A DNA stretch of 64,000 nt from JBEKCD01 sp050015055 (GCA_050015055.1 JBEKCD010000011.1:1-64000); one strand, 5' to 3'; counted from the first letter of the stretch, positions 1-8,152 are shown. The notes: a model not told the origin generated them from the letters alone. Translations and numbers: made by a program.

Positions 1-339
1 CTTGTCTCAGTGCCCATCTCCGGGCTACCGCTCCCACGGCCCGTACCGGTTAAAGGCTTGGTGGGCCATTACCTCACCAACAACCTGATCGGCCGCGGCC
101 CCATCCTTGGGCAACGCCTGGGAGCATGCCCCAGGCGCCCTTTAAGCGAAAATCCATTCCAGGAGTCTTCACCCATCGGAAATTAGCCCCAGTTTCCCGG
201 GGGTGTTTCCGTCCCAAGGGCAGGTTGGCCACGTGTTACTGAGCTGTGCGCCGCGCCTCCAGCGTGGCTAGGAGGCGCACGACTAGCATGTCTTAGTCCC
301 ATCCCGATAGCAGTAGGGTCCGGCAGGATCAACCGGAGT
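1..339 (-). rRNA. 16S ribosomal RNA, 5' portion (partial)
   Basis: Read on the minus strand, the sequence from about 339 downward begins CTCCGGTTGATCCTGCCGGA, the universal archaeal 16S 5' end, followed by the expected early helices (GCTCAGTAACACGTGGCCAA, then ACGGGCCGTGGGAGCGGTAG and GATGGGCACTGAGACA). Only the first ~340 nt are in the window; the rest lies beyond base 1. The exact mature 5' end is uncertain by a few bases. Confidence 0.97.
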
Positions 340-654
340 TAGCTCCACATTGATCACAGCCTCATGTTTACTAAGTTGTACAAACCGCAAATTCGACTGG
401 ATTTGGAGGGAAGATCAACCACTAAACGCCAAAGCCCAATTCAGACCTAACGCGATATAATGTCAGGTCCACATACTTGTCCCCGCAATTGGAGGCCAAC
501 GTCCTCATTCTATGAGGCGACTTTGCGCCTTTGCAGTCGGGGTTGAGCCGCCGCCGTAAAATTGCGGAGCTAATCAATCGCCAAAATGAAACTGAAGGCA
601 TCTCAGCCGATATAAATGTTTCTTTCAGAACCAATACATGGTTCTAATGCTCAA
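340..654 (-). other. 16S leader / intergenic region
   Basis: No convincing gene lies between the 16S 5' end and the HAD hydrolase stop. An open frame at 422-634 has no family resemblance and overlaps the candidate promoters. The stretch most likely holds the rRNA promoter(s) and the pre-rRNA leader. Confidence 0.5.
609..617 (-). promoter_or_regulatory. Candidate rRNA promoter TATA box (distal)
   Basis: On the minus strand the sequence reads CATTTATATC preceded by the purine-rich GAAA, an archaeal BRE/TATA arrangement pointing at the 16S gene. A second weaker TATA-like ATTATATC lies at about 452-460 in the same direction. Either or both could drive the rRNA; assignment rests on motif and direction only. 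Confidence 0.45.
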
Positions 655-1383
655 TCAACAATCTTCGATGACCCTCAACAATTCAGTTAAACTCTTAATT
701 ACAACGTCGGGTCTCGCACCGCTGTCTTCTCCGCTTCGTTTCCTCTTGATTAAAATGGTCTTCATCCCGACGCTCTGTGGGCCTGCAATGTCTAGATCCA
801 CCATGTCTCCAACGAAGACAGCCCTCGAAGCATCAACCCCCAATTCGGCGAGCGCTCTCTTGAAAATCTTGGGACTGGGCTTGCGTTGGTTGACTTCAGC
901 ACTTATCACGATGAGGTCAAAGTATTCCTCCAATTCAAACGCCTTCAGCAATTTTCGGCCACATTCTGGAATGCCGAAGTTCGAGATTAAACCGACCCTA
1001 TGCTTCTGATGAAGTTTTTGCAGGACGTGGGTAGCGTCCTTGTCTGGCTGCACGTGACGCGTGAACTCGTCGGCAAAGCTCATTGTAGCTCCCGTGACAG
1101 CCACGTCAGAGACTCTGAAATTGTAGCCTAATTTCTTGAGCGTTTGAGCAACTCGGACGTTGAAGTGCGGTTCTTCCAGACTTTCGCGGGATTCGGAGTA
1201 GAACTTGTCACGGATGTCAAAATAGGTATGTTGGAAACTGTGAAAGGGAACGTTGACTCCTTTCTTGGCCAAGAACTCGTGCATCTTCAGCAAACAAGTT
1301 TCATAGTATGCCTCGGTACTCTCGAGTAGCAGCAGAGTGTCAAACAGATCAAAGACTACAGCGTCAACCTGCATAGATCTCAC
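655..1383 (-). CDS. HAD-superfamily hydrolase
   Basis: A 242-residue HAD hydrolase of the IA cap type. Motif I is FDLFDTL (nucleophile Asp12), motif II GLISNFG, motif III the Lys in RKPSPKIF, and motif IV VGDMVDLDIAG, which supplies the Mg2+ ligands. The residue two after the nucleophile is Phe rather than Asp; this variant is common in the haloacid dehalogenase/YjjG-like branch, so phosphatase activity is probable but the substrate cannot be told. Helical cap residues lie at about 18-95. It sits upstream of the 16S gene on the same strand. The start could also be Met4, which keeps all motifs. Confidence 0.85.
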   Translation of the reverse strand: MRSMQVDAVVFDLFDTLLLLESTEAYYETCLLKMHEFLAKKGVNVPFHSFQHTYFDIRDKFYSESRESLEEPHFNVRVAQTLKKLGYNFRVSDVAVTGATMSFADEFTRHVQPDKDATHVLQKLHQKHRVGLISNFGIPECGRKLLKAFELEEYFDLIVISAEVNQRKPSPKIFKRALAELGVDASRAVFVGDMVDLDIAGPQSVGMKTILIKRKRSGEDSGARPDVVIKSLTELLRVIEDC

Positions 1384-1567
1384 ATTAAGGAACTATTTCT
1401 TGGGGCAAGGATAAAAACAGTTCTTGCATGATGCAATTGCTTCGCTTCTTAGGCCAGTTTTTTTGCGGTGTTGATGTTCGAACTGTCATTTCACGCTGCG
1501 CCTGCTTTCGAGACTTTTTTCCAGGCAGTTTCCTAGTGCGTTTTCAATGGGGAAGAAAGGATAAAGG

Positions 1568-1575
1568 TTTATATT
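1568..1575 (+). promoter_or_regulatory. TATA box for the 41-residue small ORF
   Basis: GGTTTATATTG gives a near-consensus archaeal TATA box about 35-40 nt before the ATG at 1610, with the transcription start expected near 1600. Confidence 0.45.
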
Positions 1576-1609
1576 GTATAGTGCGATATAATATTGTGGA
1601 AGAGTTGCA

Positions 1610-1735
1610 ATGGGAATTGAATCGAAAAAAGATGAAATCCGATGGCAAGTCCTCAGGGCAATGCTCGATGAGTTCCCAAGATTGAGGGAAAAAACCAGGA
1701 AATACCTGAAGGAAAAGAATAGAGGGCAGAAATAA
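1610..1735 (+). CDS. Small basic protein (41 residues), function unknown
   Basis: ATG at 1610 opens a 41-codon frame starting MGIESKKDEIRWQVL and ending EKNRGQK before TAA. The protein is strongly charged and basic at its C-terminus, and would form one or two helices. A TATA box (1568-1575) and a weak purine-rich ribosome site (GGAAGAG) precede it. No family is recognised. The combination of promoter spacing and helical, non-repetitive composition favours a real gene, but conservation in relatives would be needed to be sure. Longer frames on both strands here look like shadows. Confidence 0.5.
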   Translation: MGIESKKDEIRWQVLRAMLDEFPRLREKTRKYLKEKNRGQK

Positions 1736-1836
1736 GGCTTCGATGTCTTTTCTCTTGACTTGTGATTTGCAGAAAGATATCGACGGGCCAATTCTAAGGA
1801 TGGGTAAGAGCAGACGGGAAAGCTGATGTTTTTTGA

Positions 1837-2190
1837 TCAGCACAGATTTTGGCTTTTCTTGAGCAAGTGTTGAGGTGGGATTTTAACTCCGTTCTTCCCG
1901 TTGATTTCATCATCATTTTTCAGCAGTTCTGTTATTTCTCGGTAACGTTGGAGAAAATCCATGCCTTTGTCCGTAGTTTCATATCTCTCTTTGTCATTCT
2001 CAGTGATCTTTTCTAACAGGTTGATCCTCAACATGAACCTGAGATAGTCGTTCAACTGCGTGAAACTGAGGTTTGCACGGTACATGATCTGCGTTTTCAG
2101 AGTGCCTTCCTTTGCTATTTCCAGAATCTCGGCGATTATGAAGAGCTTGTCTCTCCTTTTTGAAGATGGATTCGAACCCCATGGATTCAT
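1837..2190 (-). CDS. Winged-helix DNA-binding protein
   Basis: A 117-residue protein with a single archaeal winged-helix domain of the HTH_45 type: helix SKRRDKLFIIAEILEIAK, a recognition region around MYRANLSFTQLNDYLRFML, and a wing followed by YETTDKGMDFLQRYREI. These small regulators are abundant in Thermoproteota and often repress their own promoters. A perfect 14-bp palindrome lies just upstream (2215-2228) and is a good candidate operator. The regulated function is not evident from neighbours. Confidence 0.8.
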   Translation of the reverse strand: MNPWGSNPSSKRRDKLFIIAEILEIAKEGTLKTQIMYRANLSFTQLNDYLRFMLRINLLEKITENDKERYETTDKGMDFLQRYREITELLKNDDEINGKNGVKIPPQHLLKKSQNLC

Positions 2191-2214
2191 TTTCTATATT
2201 CCTCTTTTAGATTT

Positions 2215-2228
2215 GTTTTCTAGAAAAC
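2215..2228. promoter_or_regulatory. 14-bp perfect palindrome, candidate operator
   Basis: GTTTTCTAGAAAAC is a perfect inverted repeat located 25-38 bp upstream of the winged-helix gene start at 2190, beside an AT-rich TATA-like stretch (AATCTAAAAG on the minus strand, about 2205-2213). The position suits an autoregulatory site. The remaining bases from 2229 to 2514 show no gene. Confidence 0.45.
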
Positions 2229-2514
2229 AAGAAAGCAGAGATTTTCTTAAGCAGTGTTTCGCCCGTTTGACTATTCCCAGAATCGAAATATTCTCTAGAA
2301 CAAACCTCTATTCTTCTCGACTATTGTCGTTTCTTAAAGTTTTCAGGCGCTGGAAGGGCAACCTCGAGATTGAGAACAGCCAATAAGGCAGACTACATCG
2401 CATTCTCAGCCGTGATATGCCCAAACTGAAGACTCCGTAGACTTAACCTTCAAGTGCTGAGAACACTCACAAAGGTTTTATCGTCTGAGACGAAGAGTGT
2501 GGCAAGGTGGAAGG

Positions 2515-3012
2515 ATGCTAATAGGTTTGATTGCAGACACGCATGATAATCTGCCCATGGTTGACAGAGCTGTGAAGAGGTTGAACGAAGAGAACGTTGG
2601 GCTCGTGCTTCACGCAGGGGACTATGTGGCTGGCTTTGTAATTCCAAGGTTTAAGGAGCTGAAGGCGAAGCTGATCGGCGTTTTCGGCAACAATGATGGG
2701 GATCATGAGCTCTTGAGGAAAAGGTTCGGCGAAAACAAGAGACTTGAATTGCGAGGCAACTTCGCGGAGATAACTGCAGGCGGGTTGAAAATTGCGTTGC
2801 TACACGGAGGCGATGTGGAGCTCTTGGAGGCTTTGATCAATCAGGAGAGCTTTGATGTCGTAGTTCATGGACACACTCACATCCATGAAATCCACAGAAA
2901 AAGCAAGACGTTGGTCGTCAACCCAGGCGAAGTCTGTGGGTACGTAACTGGCAAGTCGACATTGGCTCTGCTCGACACGGCTAAACGCGAAGCCAGAATT
3001 GTTGAGCTGTGA
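2515..3012 (+). CDS. YfcE/MJ0936-type metallophosphoesterase
   Basis: A 165-residue calcineurin-like phosphodiesterase. The metal-binding motifs are intact: DTHDN near the N-terminus, HAGDYV, FGNNDGDH, LLHGGD and the C-terminal HGHTHIHE. Family members hydrolyse phosphodiesters with Mn2+ or Ni2+; the physiological substrate is usually unknown. The ATG at 2515 is chosen because GGTGGAAGG lies immediately upstream; an in-frame GTG at 2497 would place the ribosome site inside the gene. A TATA-like GTTTTATC (about 2475-2482) fits the start. Confidence 0.9.
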   Translation: MLIGLIADTHDNLPMVDRAVKRLNEENVGLVLHAGDYVAGFVIPRFKELKAKLIGVFGNNDGDHELLRKRFGENKRLELRGNFAEITAGGLKIALLHGGDVELLEALINQESFDVVVHGHTHIHEIHRKSKTLVVNPGEVCGYVTGKSTLALLDTAKREARIVEL

Positions 3013-3066
3013 TGCAGGTCCCCCAGAAAGTTCGCGGAAGAGTACGCCAAGGCAAGTGCTGTCTTC

Positions 3067-4026
3067 TTAATTTTCCAATAGGTAAGGGCTTGTTTGATAT
3101 GGTTGCCTTTTTTGGTTAGCCAGTTTGAAAAGTCTGGCCAATTCTTCATCTGATGTTCCATTTCTGATGGGAGTCAGAATATCTGTTAGGTTGTCGTTTC
3201 TCATTAGGCAGGGTTTGAGTTTTCCGTCACTTGTTACGCGCAGCCTTGTGCAGTGGAGGCAAAACTCGGTGTTTTCTATCGGTCGTATGATTTCAACCTG
3301 CACGCGCGGCAAATAGTAGATGTGGCGATTTTGCATGTACTGCCTAGTTTCAATCTTCACTGCCTTCTCTTTCAACATTGTTTCATATTCGTCTAACGTT
3401 TCGTGTTTTTCAGAGTAGTACTCGTTTGTCATGTTTATTGGTTCAAGCTCGATCAACTGGAGGACGGTTCCAGTTTGAGTAGCAAATTCTATCATTTCTG
3501 GAACATCACACTCGTTTGTTCCTTTCAGGATGAGCATGTTAAGCTTGACAGGCGAGAATCCGGCGTCAACAGCGGCCTTGACGCCCCCCAGTACATCTTC
3601 CACTCTGCCGCCTGTGAGGTTATAGTAAGTCTCGCGGTCCAATGTTGGGAGACTAATGTTTACTCGTTGCAAGCCACTCTCATGAAGTCTCTTGGCTAAG
3701 GGCGCAAGAAGGGTTCCATTCGTGGTCATGGAGATGTCTGTGAGTCCATATATGGAGCTAATTTCTTTGACGATATCCACGACATCACTGCGCAAAAGGG
3801 GTTCTCCGCCCGTCAGTTTTACTCTTGAAATACCCAAACCGACTGCGACGTTTGCGATATGAGAGATATCATCGGCTCTCATTTCTTCAGTAAACTCCTT
3901 GTCGGGCCTTTCTTCGCCTTCTCCGTGACAGTAAGAACATCTTAGGTTGCATCTTCTTGTGATTGCAACGCGTAAATTAAGGAGTGGTCGCCCACAATCG
4001 TCTTTAAGAACCATCGTTATTCCCAT
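3067..4026 (-). CDS. moaA: GTP 3',8-cyclase MoaA (molybdopterin synthesis)
   Basis: A 319-residue radical SAM enzyme that rearranges GTP in the first step of molybdopterin/tungstopterin synthesis. The SAM-cluster motif is CNLRCSYC (Cys26, 30, 33), the SAM-binding KLTGGEPLLR follows, and the second [4Fe-4S] cluster is ligated by Cys256, Cys259 and Cys273 (CLHC...KPC), which identifies MoaA rather than another radical SAM protein. The C-terminal double-Gly tail of bacterial MoaA is absent; the protein ends YLLEN. moaC and moaB lie just beyond, on the same strand but in a separate operon. A start at Met5 is also possible. Confidence 0.95.
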   Translation of the reverse strand: MGITMVLKDDCGRPLLNLRVAITRRCNLRCSYCHGEGEERPDKEFTEEMRADDISHIANVAVGLGISRVKLTGGEPLLRSDVVDIVKEISSIYGLTDISMTTNGTLLAPLAKRLHESGLQRVNISLPTLDRETYYNLTGGRVEDVLGGVKAAVDAGFSPVKLNMLILKGTNECDVPEMIEFATQTGTVLQLIELEPINMTNEYYSEKHETLDEYETMLKEKAVKIETRQYMQNRHIYYLPRVQVEIIRPIENTEFCLHCTRLRVTSDGKLKPCLMRNDNLTDILTPIRNGTSDEELARLFKLANQKRQPYQTSPYLLEN

Positions 4027-4054
4027 GCGTGCCTAACGACTTGACCCGCTAACG

Positions 4055-4064
4055 AGAATATAAG
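4055..4064. promoter_or_regulatory. Shared TATA box between moaA and a 25-codon ORF
   Basis: GAATATAAGT reads as ACTTATATTC on the other strand. It lies about 30-34 bp from both the moaA start (4026, minus) and the ATG at 4092 (plus), so a single near-symmetric TATA element could serve divergent short-leader or leaderless transcripts. Confidence 0.4.
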
Positions 4065-4091
4065 TCTACCGAGCAGATTCTTCTACTTGAA

Positions 4092-4169
4092 ATGAGGATT
4101 GGCAACGATCAATTTGAAGCCAAATTCGAACGGAAAGGAAAGGTCTTGGAAGCGATAAGGGCGAAGTAA
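4092..4169 (+). CDS. Possible 25-residue small ORF
   Basis: ATG at 4092 begins MRIGNDQFEAKFERKGKVLE and ends after 25 codons. It would be leaderless relative to the TATA element at 4055-4064. The peptide is charged and unlike any family known to me. It could equally be chance; listed because promoter spacing fits. Confidence 0.25.
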   Translation: MRIGNDQFEAKFERKGKVLEAIRAK

Positions 4170-4191
4170 TAGCATAGGATCCTGGTTTTGC

Positions 4192-4722
4192 CTACTCACG
4201 CGCGTGCTTAATCAGATGTCCAGCTTCAGGTAAGATGAGTTTTGAAAGACAGAGTTGCACCGCGTTAGGCGAACCTGGAATGCAGAAAACAGCCTTGCCT
4301 CTGGCGATACCCGCGATTGTCCTGGACAAAATAGCTGCTGAGCCTATCTCATCATAGCTCAGACGTCTGAATATTTCGCCAAAACCTGGCAATGTCTTGT
4401 CCAGGAAAGGCGCCACGGTTTCGATTGTGACGTCAGAGAGAGTTATACCCGTTCCACCACAAAAAATGACCGCGTCCAACTCCTCACGGCCGATCGCGTC
4501 CTTGATGCCTTCGGTAATCATCGTCGGATCATCTGAAACTATCCTTCGCAACAGCACGGTGTGTCGGGCCTTTCTTAACATAGACTCGATCATGTCTCCG
4601 GAAAGGTCGTGAACTTTTTCGCCTCTCTTTACTTGAGTGTAACGAGATGTACTGCACGTGAAAATGCCGAATTTTAGTTTCTTTGGCGCTTCGGTCTTGT
4701 GTTTCTTCGATGTTTCGCTCAT
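4192..4722 (-). CDS. moaB: MoaB/MogA-family molybdopterin adenylyltransferase
   Basis: A 176-residue MPT-binding protein of the MoaB/MogA type, which adenylylates molybdopterin before metal insertion. The signature CGGTGITLSDVT and the C-terminal CIPGSPNAV loop are both present, as are TCSTSR and the Lys/Glu-rich N-terminus. It overlaps the moaC stop by 4 nt (ATGA), so the two are translationally coupled and form the end of the cdc6-to-moaB operon. No moaD, moaE or moeA is in the window. Confidence 0.93.
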   Translation of the reverse strand: MSETSKKHKTEAPKKLKFGIFTCSTSRYTQVKRGEKVHDLSGDMIESMLRKARHTVLLRRIVSDDPTMITEGIKDAIGREELDAVIFCGGTGITLSDVTIETVAPFLDKTLPGFGEIFRRLSYDEIGSAAILSRTIAGIARGKAVFCIPGSPNAVQLCLSKLILPEAGHLIKHARE

Positions 4723-5180
4723 TCTTGACGCACTTTCCTCCGAGCGGTTGCCTTCATTTTCTTCACCACATGGATGTTTTCGATTGCCGTCGTCGGATAC
4801 TGTCCTTCAGCGTTTTTTTCGTACTGTTTAACCATGTCCCATATCGTCAAAAGACCCGTAGTCGTGGCTGTCAATGCTTCCATTTCAATGCCGGTCTGAG
4901 CCTTCGTTCTAACTGTGGCCGCGACTTGCACGCTAGTTTCGTCCACTATTTCTGTTTCGACTTCGACTTTCGTTATCGGTATTGGATGGCAAAGCGGAAT
5001 CAGGCTGCTCGTTCTCTTGGCGGCTAGAATTGCCGCAATCTTGGAGGTGTAAAGAGGATCTCCTTTGGCAATCTTACCTCTCTTGATCAGTTGTATCGTT
5101 TCGGGCTTCAATCTAATTATGCCTGATGCTGTAGCTTCTCGAAGGATCTCAGGCTTGTCTGAAATGTCAATCATGGTCAT
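4719..5180 (-). CDS. moaC: Cyclic pyranopterin monophosphate synthase MoaC
   Basis: A 153-residue MoaC. It converts the MoaA product into cyclic pyranopterin monophosphate. Diagnostic stretches are IPLCHPIPIT, the TGIEMEALTA helix and the WDMVKQYEK segment containing the catalytic Asp/Lys pair. Its start lies 14 nt after the preceding coiled-coil gene stop, and its stop overlaps moaB. An alternative start at Met3 changes nothing important. Confidence 0.95.
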   Translation of the reverse strand: MTMIDISDKPEILREATASGIIRLKPETIQLIKRGKIAKGDPLYTSKIAAILAAKRTSSLIPLCHPIPITKVEVETEIVDETSVQVAATVRTKAQTGIEMEALTATTTGLLTIWDMVKQYEKNAEGQYPTTAIENIHVVKKMKATARRKVRQE

Positions 5181-5194
5181 TCTGTCTTGTCTCC

Positions 5195-5956
5195 TCAGTT
5201 CTGTTCTGCTTTAAAATTCGAGAGAGAAAGTTGTCTTTTTTCTGTTTTGTTTTCAGTTGGGTTGGTTTGCTCTTCGGTCTTGCGGTACAAAGCTTTGAGG
5301 CTTTCTTCCTGCAGTTCCCGTGCGCGTTGTTTGATTTCGGCGATTCTCTTTTCCAGTTCAGTCAGTCCTGTGTTCAATTCTTCAATATGCTTCAGAACGT
5401 ACTCTACCAGGGGCTGGACGCCTTCTGAGGCTCGAATACCCATGACTGAACCTCTTGCATCTGAGACCTCTTTGAGATTAAGCATGTGGCTGATGAGTGG
5501 CGAAGGATTATCTCGGACTTCCCGCATTAGAAAGAGGTAGTCTGAACCGTCGGTCAAGGCTTTTCTCAGTTGTTCAAAGGCCAGGCGCGAGTTTGCAACG
5601 GGGTCTGATGTGTTTTGAAGCAGGATGTCCTTGAATGTTGTCAGAGTTTGAGTTAGGTTCGTGTATTTGTCCTTGATTGTGGGGGTCTTCTCTGGTTTCA
5701 GGATGAGCATTGATTCCTGATTGCTTGCCGCCACTTCGGACAAGTGGGTGACGTATTTCTCGGTTTTTTCAAGCAGTTTTGAAGGTGGAAGCTTTTCCGA
5801 GAGAACTCCGCTGGCGATAGCGCTTGCAATCTTCTGCAAAAGCTGCTCAAACTCGCTTAGTCCTGTGTCCAGCTCCTTCTTAATCAAGCCAATGGCACGC
5901 TCACGTAGGTGTAGATAACGTCGTTTACTGCTTATTTGCCTGTTCCCATGTTTCAA
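5195..5956 (-). CDS. Coiled-coil protein of unknown function
   Basis: A 253-residue soluble protein, mostly helical, with no recognised family. N-terminal helices contain LIKKELDTGLSEFEQLLQKI; the C-terminus holds a coiled coil (LNTGLTELEKRIAEIKQRA) and a polar tail. The frame opens with TTG inside the end of the ArsR-like gene, a 32-nt overlap, and stops 14 nt before moaC, so it is co-transcribed with cdc6, the regulator and moaCB. No membrane segment or catalytic motif is visible. The tight packing suggests a real conserved gene. Confidence 0.7.
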   Translation of the reverse strand: MKHGNRQISSKRRYLHLRERAIGLIKKELDTGLSEFEQLLQKIASAIASGVLSEKLPPSKLLEKTEKYVTHLSEVAASNQESMLILKPEKTPTIKDKYTNLTQTLTTFKDILLQNTSDPVANSRLAFEQLRKALTDGSDYLFLMREVRDNPSPLISHMLNLKEVSDARGSVMGIRASEGVQPLVEYVLKHIEELNTGLTELEKRIAEIKQRARELQEESLKALYRKTEEQTNPTENKTEKRQLSLSNFKAEQN

Positions 5957-6206
5957 TCAGAGACTGCACAGCTTTAGCTTTGGGTGAACGTTCGTTGAGC
6001 CTGTACAGGCGAATTCTTCCAAACACCTTGTGCACCAAGACGCTTTCATCTTCCAGTGCTTTGAGGTGTTTGCTTGTCGTTATGTAATTTACGTTCAATC
6101 TTCGGGCGATTTCAGAACCGTTGAGCTCGCCGACTTGGACTAGAATTCTCAGGATTTTCATACGAAGTCGGGAGGAGAAGACGTCTTCTACGTTCATGTT
6201 TTTCAC
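5925..6206 (-). CDS. ArsR-like winged-helix transcriptional regulator
   Basis: A 93-residue winged-helix protein. The recognition region is LNGSEIARRLNVNYITTSKH and the wing is HKVFGRIRLYRLN. There are no Cys residues of an arsenic/metal site, so a metal sensor role is unlikely. It starts with GTG overlapping the cdc6 stop (GTGA); ATG at 6197 is an alternative start. Being inside the cdc6 operon it may regulate that operon. Confidence 0.85.
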   Translation of the reverse strand: MKNMNVEDVFSSRLRMKILRILVQVGELNGSEIARRLNVNYITTSKHLKALEDESVLVHKVFGRIRLYRLNERSPKAKAVQSLIETWEQANKQ

Positions 6207-7387
6207 GTTTCTTGTTTTTCCAGCAGAGTCTTGAGTTCCTTCTCCAGTTCGTCAGCCGGAATCCTAGGTAAGCATATGCCCGTAGATCTACCTCTGGAAG
6301 CTCCTGTTCCCGACTCGGATCTCACTATGCCCAAGCCGGAAAGGCTTCGGAGATATTTCCACAGTTGCGTGTGGCTTTTTGGAGTTGTTTCAAACTCTTC
6401 GCAAACGACAGCGTAGGATAGTTCAGCCTCGGTGAAGTTGACGTAGGCCTTCTCGTTTTTCTTGAGTGTTCTGGCTATGCCGAGCAGGAAGAGTTTTTCA
6501 TGAAGACTAAGGGGGGCTAGGTCGCTTTTTCGCATTGCTGGGATTATACTTGAGACGGCTTTTCGGACGTATTCAGGCGGGACAGTGTCCAAGTCTTCCG
6601 TGTCTGCGTATTTTCCGGCTCGCCAGAGCAGTTCGATTCCGAAGCGGGCGTTTCCGCTTTCGGAGATTGCAATTTCGGCGATCAAGTTCAGCGTCCCTTC
6701 GGGCACGGTTAGAGGCTTGAAGGCCAGTGAGACTCGGTCGTTGAGGATGTCGACGAGTTGTTGTTTTGAATATTTCTCGAGGTTTATTATGTTAGACTGT
6801 AACGTGCTCCTTGTGCTTGTGTCCAGTTGATTAATTGACTTCAGGTTTCGTACAACGCATATGAGCGAAAGCCTTTGAGGCTTGTTCTGCCTTGCCTCTT
6901 GTAGGCGGGTGAGCTTGTAAACAGCTTCGGAACCTTCTCTGTCGATGAGACTTTCGAATTCGTCCAAACCCAGTATTACGTGTGAGTTTTGTTCGTCCAG
7001 AATCTGCATGAACGAGGTTAGAATCTCTTCAGCGGAGTAGCCGCGTTTTGGAAAGTTTGGATGGAAAATCGACACTACGTACTGCAGGATGAGAAAGAGG
7101 CTTCCGTGGCATTCGCGGCAATTGACGTGAACGTAGCGGAGACTAATTCCACGCTTGTTCGCTTCGCTTGTGATACTCGCTCCGAAACGTTGCGAAAGCG
7201 CGGTTTTGCCAGTGCCAACATCACCGGTTATCATGACCCGCTGGGCCATTTTTTCTGGGGACTGCAGTGCAAAGCTGAAGAATTCCATGAGCAGGCGCAG
7301 TTCTGCCTCTCTGTGGGGAAGCTTGTAGGGAACGTAGTTTATGTCAAGCTTCGTCTCGTCCCTGAACACGCTTCGATGTGTTGACAC
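6203..7387 (-). CDS. cdc6: Orc1/Cdc6-family AAA+ initiator-like ATPase
   Basis: A 394-residue AAA+ protein of the archaeal Orc1/Cdc6 type. The N-terminal HREAELRLLMEFF is the family's RExE-like region; Walker A is GDVGTGKT, Walker B VILGLDEFESL, a sensor region follows, and the C-terminal ~90 residues form a winged helix (FTEAELSYAVVCEEF...LRSLSGLGIV). Orc1/Cdc6 proteins bind origin boxes and load MCM. Archaeal genomes often encode several, and this one heads an operon with regulator and moaCB genes, which is unusual. I see no origin-recognition-box repeats in the short upstream gap 7388-7505. Confidence 0.87.
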   Translation of the reverse strand: MSTHRSVFRDETKLDINYVPYKLPHREAELRLLMEFFSFALQSPEKMAQRVMITGDVGTGKTALSQRFGASITSEANKRGISLRYVHVNCRECHGSLFLILQYVVSIFHPNFPKRGYSAEEILTSFMQILDEQNSHVILGLDEFESLIDREGSEAVYKLTRLQEARQNKPQRLSLICVVRNLKSINQLDTSTRSTLQSNIINLEKYSKQQLVDILNDRVSLAFKPLTVPEGTLNLIAEIAISESGNARFGIELLWRAGKYADTEDLDTVPPEYVRKAVSSIIPAMRKSDLAPLSLHEKLFLLGIARTLKKNEKAYVNFTEAELSYAVVCEEFETTPKSHTQLWKYLRSLSGLGIVRSESGTGASRGRSTGICLPRIPADELEKELKTLLEKQET

Positions 7388-7472
7388 TTGCTTGTCCTCG
7401 CAGTGATTAAGGCGTCAAGCTTTGTTATTCTTTTCCCTTTTTTGTCGGTCAATGCTTCATGAAAACAAAAGA

Positions 7473-7480
7473 CTAATAAG
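7473..7480 (+). promoter_or_regulatory. TATA box, arginine decarboxylase gene
   Basis: CTAATAAG lies 26-33 bp before the ATG at 7506. This spacing predicts a leaderless transcript starting at or next to the ATG, and supports 7506 as the start over more upstream in-frame codons. Confidence 0.4.
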
Positions 7481-7505
7481 CACATCAATGTTATCTATTC
7501 GCGAA

Positions 7506-8069
7506 ATGATACCGAAATATTTCTTTCTGACAAAGGGCGTTGGAAAGCACAAGGAACAGCTTCAATCTTTTGAGTTGGCCTTAAGAGATGCAGGCATACA
7601 GCATTGCAACATAGTAAGCGTTTCAAGCATAGTTCCGCCAGGCTGCAAACTCATCCCAAAAGAACAAGGCCTTAACCTGATAAAACCTGGAGAAATCACG
7701 TTCGTCGTCCTCGCTAGGAATTCAACGAACGAACCGCACAGACTCATTGCCGCGTCAATAGGAGTCGCAATCCCCTCAGTCAAGGAAGACTACGGCTACC
7801 TTTCCGAGCATCACTCTTTTGGACAGACCGACGACAAGGCAGGAGACTACTCTGAGGATTTGGCTGCAACAATGCTTGCCACAACCATGGGAATCCAGTT
7901 TGATCCTGAAATCGCCTGGCACGAGAAGGAACAGTTGTTCAAAACCAGCGGGATGATGATCAAGACGGCAAACGTGACCCAGTCTGCAACAGGAGATAAG
8001 AGTGGTCTGTGGACAACCGCAATCGCAGCGGCGGTGTTCGTGCCTGGAAAAAACATGGTTAAACACTGA
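7506..8069 (+). CDS. pdaD: Pyruvoyl-dependent arginine decarboxylase
   Basis: A 187-residue PvlArgDC, which makes agmatine from arginine for archaeal polyamine synthesis and for agmatidine-type modification. The self-processing site is in NIVSVSSIVPPGCKLI: cleavage between Ser40 and Ser41 yields the pyruvoyl group on the alpha chain. Other family landmarks are KGVGKH near the N-terminus, VVLARN, AASIGVAIP and the EHHSFGQTD segment. The start at 7506 is preferred because the promoter is close; in-frame starts at 7488 or earlier would add a non-conserved hydrophobic tail. Confidence 0.93.
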   Translation: MIPKYFFLTKGVGKHKEQLQSFELALRDAGIQHCNIVSVSSIVPPGCKLIPKEQGLNLIKPGEITFVVLARNSTNEPHRLIAASIGVAIPSVKEDYGYLSEHHSFGQTDDKAGDYSEDLAATMLATTMGIQFDPEIAWHEKEQLFKTSGMMIKTANVTQSATGDKSGLWTTAIAAAVFVPGKNMVKH

Positions 8070-8094
8070 AGCTGACACTTGACAATACGCAACC

Positions 8095-8104
8095 GTTTTT
8101 ATCC
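8095..8104 (+). promoter_or_regulatory. TATA box of the tpiA operon
   Basis: CCGTTTTTATCC places a TATA element about 30 bp before an expected start near 8128. The leader then carries a GAGGAG ribosome site at about 8141-8146, before the tpiA ATG at 8153. Confidence 0.45.
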
Positions 8105-8152
8105 TGAAACGTCAATTAGCATTGAAGGACGTTAAAGGCCAGAGGAGCGTTT

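Noticed and set aside
1428..1843. Frames of 85-101 codons around the small basic ORF
   Set aside because: They are shadows overlapping each other on both strands; only the 41-codon frame has suitable promoter spacing and composition.
2166..2190. GGGGTTCGAATCCAT resembles a tRNA T-arm
   Set aside because: It encodes the N-terminus of the winged-helix protein; no acceptor, D- or anticodon arm can be built around it.
7388..7505. Possible replication origin beside cdc6
   Set aside because: No origin-recognition-box-like repeats or strong AT-rich unwinding element could be seen in 118 bp; not called.
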